DNA of 40,266 bases, taken from assembly GCA_022539475.1 (NCBI GenBank), contig VCMS01000085.1, forward strand, positions 190,108 to 230,373. The letters are read 5' to 3'. A program made the position numbers and the translations under genes. The stretch comes from Gracilaria domingensis (Eukaryota; Rhodophyta; Florideophyceae; Gracilariales; Gracilariaceae). Below the pieces are notes generated by a model. The model made no database searches. It worked only from the letters and a program-made list of their open reading frames with translations, and was not told where the DNA came from. Positions 26,907-36,008 of this stretch are shown here, one piece after another. Position 1 is the first letter of the stretch. Each line of letters starts with the position of its first letter.

Positions 26907-29900
26907 ATGGCGTCCACATGGTACTCTCGAGGAGGGCCTGGCTCTCCTGATTCTGGTGTGATTTCCTTCCATGGTTCTGCCGTCGACGTAAGGAAGTTTC
27001 TGTTTTACTTTGAGAATGTCGCTACCCCCAACGAAGAGGATAGTGTTCGGGCTATGAAGTTGCTCGGCTATCTTGAGGGTGAAGCGTTTGACTTCTACTA
27101 TGACAACTATGCTGTTGATGGCTCTCTTTCGATTGAAGCAAAAGACTATCAGAATGTGAAGCTTGCTTTGATCGAACGTTTCGGTGCAATCGAGGAACCG
27201 GCGGAGAGGATTCGCCGGGCAGTTTCGGCACGTTTAGATTACGTCGATCTGCTAGGGTCCCTGAAGAAGATGGACTCTTTCTTCGATCAAGCAGGTTTTA
27301 ACTCGAAAGCTAAGTTCGGGTTACTACGAAACGCTGTCATGGAGTTTGCAGATCTTGCGCAGTTTGTCATATTCCGTAGAGCAGATGACTATGAATCCTT
27401 GAAGGCCCTCGTTAAGGACTTTGTCGGCGGAAAGAAAGCTCTCGGATCGTATGGTACCCTCAACGCTTTCCCACCGGCAAAGCACATTCTTCAACGTGCT
27501 AAGGAGCCCGCTCGTCCAAGTCCGCTGGAGTCGAAAGTGGATCAGTTGGCCGACCAGATGGCACAGTTGCACCTCCTAGTGAAGAAGACTCAGAGCGCTG
27601 CGACTGCCGCCGGACGTCAGGATACGGAAAAAGTTTGTTCGTATTGCAGCCAACCCGGTCACTTTGCGGCACGTTGTGAGCTTAATCCACATCGAGGCAC
27701 ACGATGTGGTAATTGTGGCAAGTTAGGTCACTCTACAGCTACGTGCTGGAGAAAGAATAACACCGATGTTGTGCGAAAAGTTGCATTTGAAGGTGTGAAA
27801 TCCGAATCAGAGAGAGAGAAGTTGCTGAGTGAGAAACGAGGTTCCCAGAACACAGGCGAGAACCAAGTCTCAATTGTGATTGCTGACCCTTCAGATGATG
27901 AAGATCCCGTTACTACCGCAAAAAGAGACGCGGAAGGGGAGCCTCTGCCCAAGCAACCGCGAACTGGCCCTCTCTCAGGGATTTCTCCTGTAATGTTTCC
28001 CGACTCCCATATTACCAGGACTGCCTCTCAGCAAGCCAAAACCCCTCCCAAGAAGTCGACAAGAACTAGGAAGGGCACTGGGAAGAAGTCTAAAGGGAAG
28101 TCCCGGAGAGTGAAGATCCAGGAACACGTTGGGAAATATAATATTTACGAAGAATTGGCGAGAGCCCCTTCTGGCATCACTTTTGGTCAATTAGTCCGCG
28201 GCGATGCGGACGAGGCCAAGAAAGACATTCGCCGAATTCTCTCGGGAGGTCTCTCGTCAAGGCGTGTCAGTTACGCTCATACTCATTCACTCCTTCAAAC
28301 TCTCAAAGTGGTGAATGTTACTGTCTATGGCACTAGTTCCCAGGCGTTGCTGGACTCCGGTGCTATCCCTAATCTTATGTCTATTGCGTTATGCAAGCGG
28401 TTATCGTTGGAGATGAAACCGTTGAGTAGGAGGATTGTCGTTGCGGACGGGACCAAATCCTTAGTTCGCGGAAGCCTGCACGATGTTCCCCTCGAGTTTG
28501 TTTCTCTCCGTGTCCCGTTGGATTTCCTGGTTGTTGAGAAGCCTCCCTTCAATGTGATTGTTGGCTGCCCTGCTCTTGAGTCACTCCAAGCCTGCTTGGA
28601 CCTGGGTACTCAGCAAGTTTCTATGCAATTTGACGGCGCATCTGTTGTTTTGCCTCTCGATTACCATCGCCCTGGTGTAGTGTTCGACGAAGAGGGTGAA
28701 CACACCGACAGTGAGGATTTCACTTCCGCTTCGGAGTCGTTCTTCTCTGAGAGTTCAGAGAGCGACGACGAAGGATACGAGATCGCTTTCTCGAAGGGCA
28801 AAGTTGACACGTCAGTATATGCTTTGAATACTATGAATGAAGAACAAAACTCCTTACAACCACCCGAAGAGGAATCCACGAATGGGCGGGAGGATATTGG
28901 TGCTACGAGTCTCGGTCAGGAAAGCCCCTCCCGTGCTGATCCTCAGGATTTGGAGGAAGGCATTAGGCAACTGCGTGTGAATGATGTTGAACCAGAACCT
29001 GCTATTATTACTCCTCACGCCCCTGGGGAAGCAAATAGAGAATTTGAGAACGATAAAGAATCGGAGGAAAGCGCAGACGAAGACGACTCCGAAGGTTCTC
29101 CATCGGATGGAGGGCATGAACGCGATCTCGTTGTCTCAGTCAGGGATGACGTTGTTCTTCTACGAGCCGAAGATGTGAGACGACAGCCTGATTATCTTAT
29201 CTTTCGAGTCTACCGTCGGTATCCTCAGTCAACTGACAGAAACCAACTCCACCCTCACATCTCTGAACTTCCGTACGGAGAAATGGGTGTCCCGGAGCTG
29301 AATAACGGCTCCGAACCAGTAGTTCGTTTCGGAGTAGGCTGGCCTATACCCACAGCGGCTGATGAAGAACCCTTTGCGGTTCCATCGCAAAGAAAAGCTC
29401 ATGAAGAACATGTCATGGTTATAAGTCTTGACCACAGCAACGATGAGGCCGATAACCAGCTGAGCGGTCAAGCTGAGCCGAATGACGATCAGCGCCACTC
29501 GGTCTATCACGTACCGAATCCCTCGTCTTTTCAGAGTTCCATGACAGACACTAGCCTTCAACCACCTGATCCTGCCATTTCGTCATCTGAAAATAATGGA
29601 GAAGGTGAAGAGAGGAACTCTGGAAGGGACGACGAAGAAGATGAAGATTGTGTAGAAGTAGAAGAGGAAGTGGTGAATAATGGAAATGAAGATAATCATG
29701 AAGAAGATGTAGATGGTTCCTCACCAGAAGAAGTCGAGCTGTCTGGTACCCCTCTCTACCGCGACCCTGTACTCACCATCCCGATTACGGACGAGGTCAC
29801 TTTGCTACCACCTGAAGAAGTGGAACTTATCAACGACTTTCTTTTGGTTCGTGTCCAGATTCGGTACCCTGTACCCACTCCAGCGCACCCCCCTCACCTC

Positions 29901-31772
29901 GGCGTGCACAACATGCCTTTTGGTGGTACTGGGCTACTGGAGGAGGATGACGATGGCCGTTACGTGATTGCTTTCGAGGAAGAGCTTCCTCAAGAAGAGT
30001 TCTCGACGCAGGTCCCCCCACCACCTGTTAGAGAGTTGGAAGATCAACCCGACCCCTCGCAAACAGAGCCGCGTACAACTGGCTCTGGTGAAGGACACTC
30101 TACTTCACGTGATAGTGAGCCGAAGGTTGCGTGTCCCGCTCCTGAGATCGAGTACTCCCTGTTAGATCCTGTCGCGTTTGATGGCAAGTGTCGTATACTG
30201 GATCGAAGAGATTACCCTCCTGACACGAGTCACGAAGAAGTCATCCTCAAAAAGCTTTCACACTTGCCCAGCGGGGAGAAACAGGAACTACTTCGTGTTT
30301 TACTTGACCTTAGGGTGATCGCCTGGTCTTTGTACGATCTTAGACCGGCAGGTGTACCAGTCATGCATGAATTCTCACTGACGACCCAGACTCCGATACA
30401 CTCAAGAGTTCGTAGGCTTCCGCTGCGACATGACGAAGTCGTCAAGAAGGAACTCGGTAAAATGCTTGACGCTGGGATAATCAAACCTTGTACATCGCCA
30501 TGGTCCTTTCCGATCGTCATTGCGACCAAAAAGGATGGAAAGCCAAGGTTCTGTGTAGACTACCGAGCTCTGAACCGAGTTATGAAAGCGGACAGATGGC
30601 CCTTACCTCATATTGAACAAATCTTTGATGACTTAGGCGGCTGTTCGTTTTTTACTACGCTTGACCTTTTCTCTGGGTACTGGCAGATCAGAATGTCACC
30701 TCGGTGTAAGGAGATGACCACCTTCGTTTGCCGTCAAAGAACCTATCAGTTTGAGGTCATGCCCTTCGGCTTGATGAACGCCCCCTCAACATTCCAAAGA
30801 ATGATGGACTCTATCCTCAACAAGTATCCGTTTGTAAGGGTCTATCTGGACGACGTGGTTATCTATTCAAAAACCTTAGAGAATCACGTCGAGTACATCA
30901 AGTTAGTACTAAGGACAATTGCCTCCCATGGGTTGAAGCTGAAGATCTCTAAGTGCGACTTTGCCCATCCCAAGATTGAACTGCTCGGACATGTTGTCGA
31001 CCAGAGCGGAGTTGCAGTGGACGTGAAGAAAATAGAGGCCATCAAAGCGGCTCCGATCCCTAAGACAACCACTGAACTGAGGAGCTTTCTTGGGCTTGCT
31101 GGCTACTACCGCCGGTTTATCAAGCACTTTGCCAAAACTTCGGCAGTTCTCTATGCAGGAACGTCCGGAAATCGGAAACTAGTGTTCAACAATGAGATGG
31201 TTGAAACCTTCAAAGACCTGAAAGAGAAGCTAACCAGTCCACCAGTGTTGGCCTTTCCCGACTTCAACAGTCCGTTTCGAGTCGAAACCGATGCTTCCTC
31301 ATTTGCGTTGGGCGCCGTTCTCGCTCAGAAGAAATCTGATGGCATGTTTCACCCAATTCAGTACGCCAGCCGGACTATGACTGCAGCTGAAAGGAACTAC
31401 GCGGTCTGTGAGCAGGAGGCGCTTGCTGTCATCTTCGCGTTCAAGAAATTTCGACTATACCTTCTTGGATCAAAGCCATTTCAATTAATTACAGATCATC
31501 AGGCGCTGAAGTATGCGTTTCAGAAGAAGGATGTACATGGGCGATTGGCCAGGTGGCTCGATTTCCTAGCTGAATACGAGTTCGAGGTTGTTTACCGCTC
31601 AGGGGATAAGAATTGTGCTGCTGATTATCTTTCTCGCTACTCCACGATAAGGGAGCACTCTGCTCTGGAGGCGGCGACTACTGTTTCTTCCCCTCCATGC
31701 GGAGCTTTTTCAGGCCTCGAACCTTATTATGCAAATATTGGTCGATATCTCGTCTGTGTTCTGCAAAGTTGA
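26907..31772 (+). CDS. Gag-protease-RT-RNase H fusion polyprotein
   Basis: I chose ATG 26907 (context AAAAATGG, 1621 aa) over ATG 26832 because of its better context. Residues below are numbered from 26832. Gag/capsid-like helices lead to two CCHC knuckles, CSYCSQPGHFAARC (269-282) and CGNCGKLGHSTATC (292-305). A basic stretch (TRTRKGTGKKSKGKSRRVK) follows, then protease LLDSGAIPNLMS (DSGA at 508-511), using DSG instead of DTG. A 600-residue acidic region carries a duplicated domain. Reverse transcriptase follows with YLDD at 1338-1341, and RNase H with VETDASS (Asp 1487), TDHQALKYAF (Asp 1555) and DYLSR. The frame ends 25-30 residues after RNase H. Gag and Pol in one frame without a shift is known in some gypsy elements. 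Confidence 0.9.
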   Translation: MASTWYSRGGPGSPDSGVISFHGSAVDVRKFLFYFENVATPNEEDSVRAMKLLGYLEGEAFDFYYDNYAVDGSLSIEAKDYQNVKLALIERFGAIEEPAERIRRAVSARLDYVDLLGSLKKMDSFFDQAGFNSKAKFGLLRNAVMEFADLAQFVIFRRADDYESLKALVKDFVGGKKALGSYGTLNAFPPAKHILQRAKEPARPSPLESKVDQLADQMAQLHLLVKKTQSAATAAGRQDTEKVCSYCSQPGHFAARCELNPHRGTRCGNCGKLGHSTATCWRKNNTDVVRKVAFEGVKSESEREKLLSEKRGSQNTGENQVSIVIADPSDDEDPVTTAKRDAEGEPLPKQPRTGPLSGISPVMFPDSHITRTASQQAKTPPKKSTRTRKGTGKKSKGKSRRVKIQEHVGKYNIYEELARAPSGITFGQLVRGDADEAKKDIRRILSGGLSSRRVSYAHTHSLLQTLKVVNVTVYGTSSQALLDSGAIPNLMSIALCKRLSLEMKPLSRRIVVADGTKSLVRGSLHDVPLEFVSLRVPLDFLVVEKPPFNVIVGCPALESLQACLDLGTQQVSMQFDGASVVLPLDYHRPGVVFDEEGEHTDSEDFTSASESFFSESSESDDEGYEIAFSKGKVDTSVYALNTMNEEQNSLQPPEEESTNGREDIGATSLGQESPSRADPQDLEEGIRQLRVNDVEPEPAIITPHAPGEANREFENDKESEESADEDDSEGSPSDGGHERDLVVSVRDDVVLLRAEDVRRQPDYLIFRVYRRYPQSTDRNQLHPHISELPYGEMGVPELNNGSEPVVRFGVGWPIPTAADEEPFAVPSQRKAHEEHVMVISLDHSNDEADNQLSGQAEPNDDQRHSVYHVPNPSSFQSSMTDTSLQPPDPAISSSENNGEGEERNSGRDDEEDEDCVEVEEEVVNNGNEDNHEEDVDGSSPEEVELSGTPLYRDPVLTIPITDEVTLLPPEEVELINDFLLVRVQIRYPVPTPAHPPHLGVHNMPFGGTGLLEEDDDGRYVIAFEEELPQEEFSTQVPPPPVRELEDQPDPSQTEPRTTGSGEGHSTSRDSEPKVACPAPEIEYSLLDPVAFDGKCRILDRRDYPPDTSHEEVILKKLSHLPSGEKQELLRVLLDLRVIAWSLYDLRPAGVPVMHEFSLTTQTPIHSRVRRLPLRHDEVVKKELGKMLDAGIIKPCTSPWSFPIVIATKKDGKPRFCVDYRALNRVMKADRWPLPHIEQIFDDLGGCSFFTTLDLFSGYWQIRMSPRCKEMTTFVCRQRTYQFEVMPFGLMNAPSTFQRMMDSILNKYPFVRVYLDDVVIYSKTLENHVEYIKLVLRTIASHGLKLKISKCDFAHPKIELLGHVVDQSGVAVDVKKIEAIKAAPIPKTTTELRSFLGLAGYYRRFIKHFAKTSAVLYAGTSGNRKLVFNNEMVETFKDLKEKLTSPPVLAFPDFNSPFRVETDASSFALGAVLAQKKSDGMFHPIQYASRTMTAAERNYAVCEQEALAVIFAFKKFRLYLLGSKPFQLITDHQALKYAFQKKDVHGRLARWLDFLAEYEFEVVYRSGDKNCAADYLSRYSTIREHSALEAATTVSSPPCGAFSGLEPYYANIGRYLVCVLQS
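29131..29355 (+). repeat. Duplicated acidic-region domain, copy 1
   Basis: The encoded protein has DDVVLLRAEDV, then PDYLIFRVYRRYP, then HPHISELPYGEMGVPEL and VVRFGVGWPIP. The same order of motifs recurs 640 bp downstream with diverged sequence. It looks like a small beta-rich domain duplicated within the polyprotein. Confidence 0.55.
29770..29996 (+). repeat. Duplicated acidic-region domain, copy 2
   Basis: The encoded protein has DEVTLLPPEEV, NDFLLVRVQIRYP, PHLGVHNMPFGGTGLLEE and YVIAFEEELP, matching copy 1 motif by motif. Spacing between motifs is nearly the same. Neither copy matches a retroelement domain I know. Confidence 0.55.
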
Positions 31773-32188
31773 ATATAGTCTGTTCGCTTTGGAAACTAAG
31801 CTAGTTTTGGGGCTATTTGGGGCGCGCGAGGGGGTAGCAGAGGCTGGCACTCAAAAAATCAAGAAATTTTGGAATATTAAATTCCATCTCGCGCAGTTTA
31901 GTTCTTGGGTCCCCTAGTTTTTGTAGAGGTTCTACTTCGCCGCACCACCCCATTCACTCTTTTCCGCGACCCTCTCTCAAAACTGCACTCGTGCTAGTTT
32001 GCGTTTCCATTTTCTCCCATGTTGCAATGCCAATCGCAACTCATCCCACCTCAATCATCCCATCACTTCTTCCCAGTCCACACCACCCCCGCTATTTACC
32101 CATTTCTCGCCCATCACGCGTTCATTTTGTAGAAGTCAGGTGGACAACTCTCCCCCTTCTCGTATACCCGCCTCGCCCCAAAACGGCT
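31773..32188. other. Stretch after element 2 without gene or LTR
   Basis: No frame, polypurine-plus-LTR structure or copy of the candidate 5' LTR was seen. A purine run GCGCGAGGGGGTAGCAGAGG near 31822-31841 is a weak polypurine candidate. The rest is C/T-rich. Confidence 0.35.
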
Positions 32189-33118
32189 TCAAATCCCTCC
32201 CATCCTTCTCTCCTCCTGTCCCCTCAGAATCCCCTTCGCAGTCCGGGCTACCTCCGCCGCACTCCTAAACCCAGTCACCACCGGAGCTCCCACTCCCTCC
32301 CGCGGCACCTCCTCCTCCACCTTCTTCATCTCCTTACGCCTCTTCTTCAGACGGCTCTTCCCATCCCCAACCCCACCACCCTTTGTCTTCGGTGTCACAG
32401 GAGACCCCTTCTGCACCGCCACCCTTCCCACACTTCCCTTCTCCGTCTTTCCCTCCACACCTCCTTTCACCGTCTCCTCTTCCACCAATCTTTGCCTCTT
32501 GCACAGCTCCTTCACCTCCGTCTCCAGCACGTCCAACCTCTCGTTCAGAACCCTATTCTCCTCCCGCAACTCTCCAACCTCCCTTCCCGCACACTCCACT
32601 ATCCCATACACATGATTTCTCATCTCCACTCCCAATACCGACAACGAATTCCGCAGGCTCGAAATCGCCTCAACCGAAACACCACTACCACCCCCACTCA
32701 GCACCACACCGCCCATTTCCGTTACAATCTCCACAATTCCATCGTCCAGTTGCTCCTTCATCACCAACCCCAACATCCCCACCCTCGCCTTCATCTCCCC
32801 CACAAACCGCATCTCCCTGTCACCCTCTCCGCCCCCACTCTCTATCTGGTCTCCAACCTCTAACTGACTCAGATGCACCGCACCCCTTCTCTCCATTGCG
32901 ACCCCCTCCACCTCCAATTCTACCCCCTTCTCCACCTCATCACCATCCCCTCTCCTCGCCTCACACTTCTTTCCTTCATCAGCCACTTCCTTCTTCTGCG
33001 ACATGCGACCAGCCGCCGTAATCACGTCCTCTTCCCGCTTTGGTGACGGCGTCTGCGGTACCTCCTTCCCCTCCAACAGCGCCCACAGCTCCTCATCCTT
33101 CACGTATCCGTTCGACAT
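32189..33118 (-). CDS. Coiled-coil protein, unknown function
   Basis: A 309-aa frame starts at ATG 33118 (MSNGYVKDEELWALLEGKE). The open frame continues upstream to 33214 without another ATG. Glu/Lys/Gly-rich stretches flank a classic heptad coiled coil (ELREENRVLNERLDVLETEV and onwards, roughly residues 205-240). The C-terminus is basic (KSRLKKRRKEMKKVEEE) and ends with GFRSAAEVARTAKGILRGQ. The segment EMKARVGMLGLVMKEQLDDGI suggests another helix. It is intact with no frameshift. It may be a host protein or an accessory ORF of a retroelement; no family is recognised. Confidence 0.6.
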   Translation of the reverse strand: MSNGYVKDEELWALLEGKEVPQTPSPKREEDVITAAGRMSQKKEVADEGKKCEARRGDGDEVEKGVELEVEGVAMERRGAVHLSQLEVGDQIESGGGEGDREMRFVGEMKARVGMLGLVMKEQLDDGIVEIVTEMGGVVLSGGGSGVSVEAISSLRNSLSVLGVEMRNHVYGIVECAGREVGELREENRVLNERLDVLETEVKELCKRQRLVEEETVKGGVEGKTEKGSVGRVAVQKGSPVTPKTKGGGVGDGKSRLKKRRKEMKKVEEEVPREGVGAPVVTGFRSAAEVARTAKGILRGQEERRMGGI

Positions 33119-33475
33119 CTTCAGAAGAAGAAGTAGTAGTTGGATCGAAGTTTCCGCTGCGATACAGTGCAATCGAGCTAAACTGTGCTGTCCACCCCCA
33201 CTGTCCAACCACACGGGCTATATCCAGCACCATGATTGTCTCTGTTTCCCTCATCCCATTTCCCGCCAAAACATCTACTGTACACCTTCGCACCTTCCAC
33301 TATTTGAGCGCCACCTCTCTGTCTCCTCTTTCGCGCTCACATAATCCCCACCCACCTCGCCTCGACCGGCGATATTTTTCTCTTCCACCATAACCCCACT
33401 CGATGGTTATAGCAAAACAGGAAGATATTGCCAGTGGAGGCAAGCTAGGGACTAGTGATTGTACTTAGAGTTGCT

Positions 33476-33697
33476 CACCCTCTGTCTCGACTGGGGGCAT
33501 GTTCTTCTTCCGTCACATCCTTTGTGGGTTGTGACAAAAAAAGAATATGTCACCACTCGACACCGGATGGGTAACCATGGTAGCACGTAGAGTAGTTCAT
33601 CCTCCGTCTCAGCGTCCACTGGGGATATATTTATGTTCTCTCACATCCTTTCCCGGTTGTGATACAAGAGAAATACATCTCCAATGGAGACGGAGAA
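33476..33697. repeat. Two tandem foldback hairpins of about 100 bp
   Basis: Unit A (about 33476-33576) and unit B (about 33600-33697) are diverged copies of one another, and each is an imperfect inverted repeat. In B, CTCCGTCTC near 33601 pairs with GAGACGGAG near 33687, and CCACTGGGGATATATTT pairs with the stretch complementary to AAATACATCTCCAATGG. In A, arms from GTCACATCC/GTTGTGAC outwards pair similarly. A third right arm alone may precede them (33405-33468). Foldback MITE relics or a hairpin-RNA source are possible. Units end in CACGTARAG. Confidence 0.6.
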
Positions 33698-33758
33698 TAT
33701 AGTCGTGATAACACGTAAAGGTAACAATGTAATAAACAATAAATTTATGCTACTATCT

Positions 33759-34085
33759 CTAATAACCAACCTTTCGAAAACCAGCTATGACATGAGCTGG
33801 GTTACTCGAGCCAAAGATGGCAGATCCTGCAACTGAAATGTTTGCACCGGCCTTCACTACTCCTTTCACAGTACTCAGTCCAATACCTCCATCCACCTGT
33901 ATCCCTATTCTTGGGTACAACTCCCTTGCATGTCGCACCTTGTCAAGAACACCCTCCATAAACGCCTGTCCTCCAAACCCTGGCTCCACCGTCATCAACA
34001 ATAACATGTCTACAACTCCTTCGTTCATAAGTGCTTCTACGACCTTTATAGACGTATTCGGGCGCAATCCAACTCCATCCTTTTA
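33759..34085 (-). pseudogene. Ribulose-phosphate 3-epimerase, 5'-truncated
   Basis: The frame encodes the C-terminal half of a ribulose-phosphate 3-epimerase, the TIM-barrel enzyme that interconverts ribulose-5-phosphate and xylulose-5-phosphate in the pentose phosphate and Calvin pathways. Diagnostic motifs are MLLLMTVEPGFGGQAFM, IQVDGGIG and GANISVAGSAIFG. Coding identity begins at about KDGVGLRPNTS (34085); directly upstream there is a TAA and unrelated sequence. About 130 N-terminal residues, with the metal-binding His/Asp of the first half, are missing. An upstream exon cannot be excluded but none was found before the divergent gene at 34480. The end (HVIAGFRKVGY) looks natural. Confidence 0.8.
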
Positions 34086-34479
34086 ATTATGGCAATCCAA
34101 GTGAAGCTATAAAACCCGTTCACGTCATTCATGAAGCCAAAATGGCTCCTTTCATCCTGTATTCAAGCTCCCCGTAACTCGTACTTTACAACTACTTTAC
34201 AACTCAGGTTCGAAATCAGTTTCATTCATTGCACACTTTCTACTCTTCCACCTACCTTTCATAAAACATCATCACACTTTGTGGCTTGTCGTCTCATACA
34301 AGCGCTATCATTCATTCAGTACAATCACACATCATACATTTCGCTCACTTTCACAAAGTGAACCATGTTCCCGTTCTGCGCTTCCCAACCGTTTTTACTT
34401 AAGTATCACTCTTTACCCCAGCAGTTCTCCGCCCCATCTTCCATTTCTATCGTCACACAAAAACATTCGAACACTTGCA

Positions 34480-35412
34480 ATGAACTCCCAGTCCGACATG
34501 CCTCCCACTCCGCCTCCGAGTCCCAGATACTCTGACGTCCCTCAGGCCTCATCTCCCGCCCGAAGGACTCGGGCCGCTATTGTTGGAAGGGGGCGTATAG
34601 ATACCATTCTGGCGAACGAAGAAGATACGGTCATTTCCGCACACGAATTCTGCAGCATGGCTGCTACCTCTCATCTTTCTGATGTACCGATACTATTTTG
34701 TGGAAGAACGAACACCCTGGAGACCGTAATTCAGGCTTGCCCTTATTCGCTCAGAGAGAATCTCGTTTTCTTCCAGAATGGAGACATCATACCATTGCTT
34801 TCGAAGCTCGGTGTGGACAAATGTTCAAAAGTTGTCCTATACGTTGGTGTCCCCTCAAGAAACGCAGCTCCGCAGGATGGTGTCACTCCTCAAAGTCCGG
34901 ATGGTCTCACTGTCGCAACAGGAAAGTGGGCCTCCAACGTTGCAGACAGGTTTAGGTCTATGGGTCTCACTTGCGGGGTTGTCGACGAAGACACATTTCT
35001 CGTAAGCTATTATGAGAAGCTCGTGTGGCTATCAGCGTTCAACATCGTCGGGGCCTCAAGAGGTTTCATTCCTATGGACGTAGTCGCTATGGAGTGCAGT
35101 ACGGTTGTGCTCACAATAATGAAAGAGCTGTTGAAGATAGTTTCGTTTAAGACAGGTACTACTTTCAACCTGGAAGAGACCTTTGGGCGACTTCTTGCAT
35201 ATGAGAAAACTCTCGTTGGCTTCCCTACTTCTTTCTCCGACTTTCAGTTTAGGAACGCGTACTTCTACGACTTTTCCCGCCAAGAAAGAAACATTGTAGG
35301 CGGTGACCCCGCTCCTTTTCATACAAACTACGTCAACGTTGTTAAGGAAAAGTTATCCCCTCCCCATTCCCCCAGCTTTGAGGTTAGAACACATGACTTT
35401 TCGGTGTTGTAA
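34480..35412 (+). CDS. Ketopantoate reductase-like (ApbA/PanE-like) protein
   Basis: A 310-aa frame starts at ATG 34480 (MNSQSDMPPTPPPSPR); the frame is open upstream, but this ATG is where protein-like sequence begins. The order of conserved blocks fits algal proteins related to 6-phosphogluconate-dehydrogenase C-terminal-like/ketopantoate reductases: a Rossmann-like start (RRTRAAIVGRGRIDTIL), FCGRTNTLETVIQACP, ENLVFFQNGDIIPLL, a GLTVATGKWASNVADRF block, and YYEKLVWLSAFNIVGAS in the helical C-domain. Such enzymes use NADPH to reduce 2-keto substrates, but the substrate here is unknown. The glycine motif (GRGRI) is atypical of GxGxxG, so cofactor binding is uncertain. The 310-aa length is about normal. 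It is the best-preserved host-like gene in the right third of the window. Confidence 0.65.
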   Translation: MNSQSDMPPTPPPSPRYSDVPQASSPARRTRAAIVGRGRIDTILANEEDTVISAHEFCSMAATSHLSDVPILFCGRTNTLETVIQACPYSLRENLVFFQNGDIIPLLSKLGVDKCSKVVLYVGVPSRNAAPQDGVTPQSPDGLTVATGKWASNVADRFRSMGLTCGVVDEDTFLVSYYEKLVWLSAFNIVGASRGFIPMDVVAMECSTVVLTIMKELLKIVSFKTGTTFNLEETFGRLLAYEKTLVGFPTSFSDFQFRNAYFYDFSRQERNIVGGDPAPFHTNYVNVVKEKLSPPHSPSFEVRTHDFSVL

Positions 35413-36008
35413 ACCTTTTAGAGATAGTTAAACATAAAAGTTACTTTATCGAAATGACCTGTTCCTATTACATTACTTATATTGTTCGTCCTTCTGTGGT
35501 TCAAATATGCCCCTTTAAATCCTACATCCCTTATCACTAATACTTCGCTAAGATTTTGCTAGATAGAAAATGGTCATTCCATATCATTAAAGTGCACGAT
35601 ACTAGTAACGAAACAAGTACAAAAATTGTGATATTTCTGAAGAACTAAGCGTTTGCATTACTTGGGGCACCCGTATAAAGTAAGGTAAACCTTTTATGGG
35701 TTTCAACCCGTAATGGAGGTTGTTTTACTCTTCTTGATTTCTAAGCTCATGTTAAAGATATTTACAGTTTTCTTTACCCACTTGAACCCGTACATATAAT
35801 TCATGACTAAATCATCCTTTCTTTACTTCAAATCGATGCAAAAACTTCTCCTCCTAGTAACGTTTTAAAACAGTACTACAATACCCGTATATGGTCGTTC
35901 TTAGACTCTTTTTATACTACGAAACACCTTGTGAACATCAATCACATCCTTCTCATTCGTATACCCACACCCATTTGCAAAACGAACCCTTTCGAAAGCT
36001 TTCAAAAC
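35413..36008. other. AT-rich intergenic stretch
   Basis: About 600 bp between two plus-strand genes are AT-richer than their surroundings. No frame, repeat or RNA gene was recognised. The sequence should contain the 3' end of the reductase-like gene and the promoter of the HAD gene. Confidence 0.5.

Larger units (their letters stand above)
26591..31772 (+). mobile_element. Gypsy-like retroelement lacking integrase (element 2)
   Basis: One long frame encodes gag, two zinc knuckles, protease, reverse transcriptase and RNase H. The frame stops shortly after RNase H with no integrase, and no 3' LTR or polypurine tract was found. The element is either 3'-truncated with a chance stop, or a lineage that relies on another element for integration. 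It lacks the ACCANNTGGT motif field and differs from element 1 in orientation, layout and codon style. Confidence 0.75.

Noticed and set aside
32383..33021. 212-codon plus-strand Pro/Ser frame
   Set aside because: It is the shadow of the Glu/Gly/Lys-rich coiled-coil gene on the minus strand.
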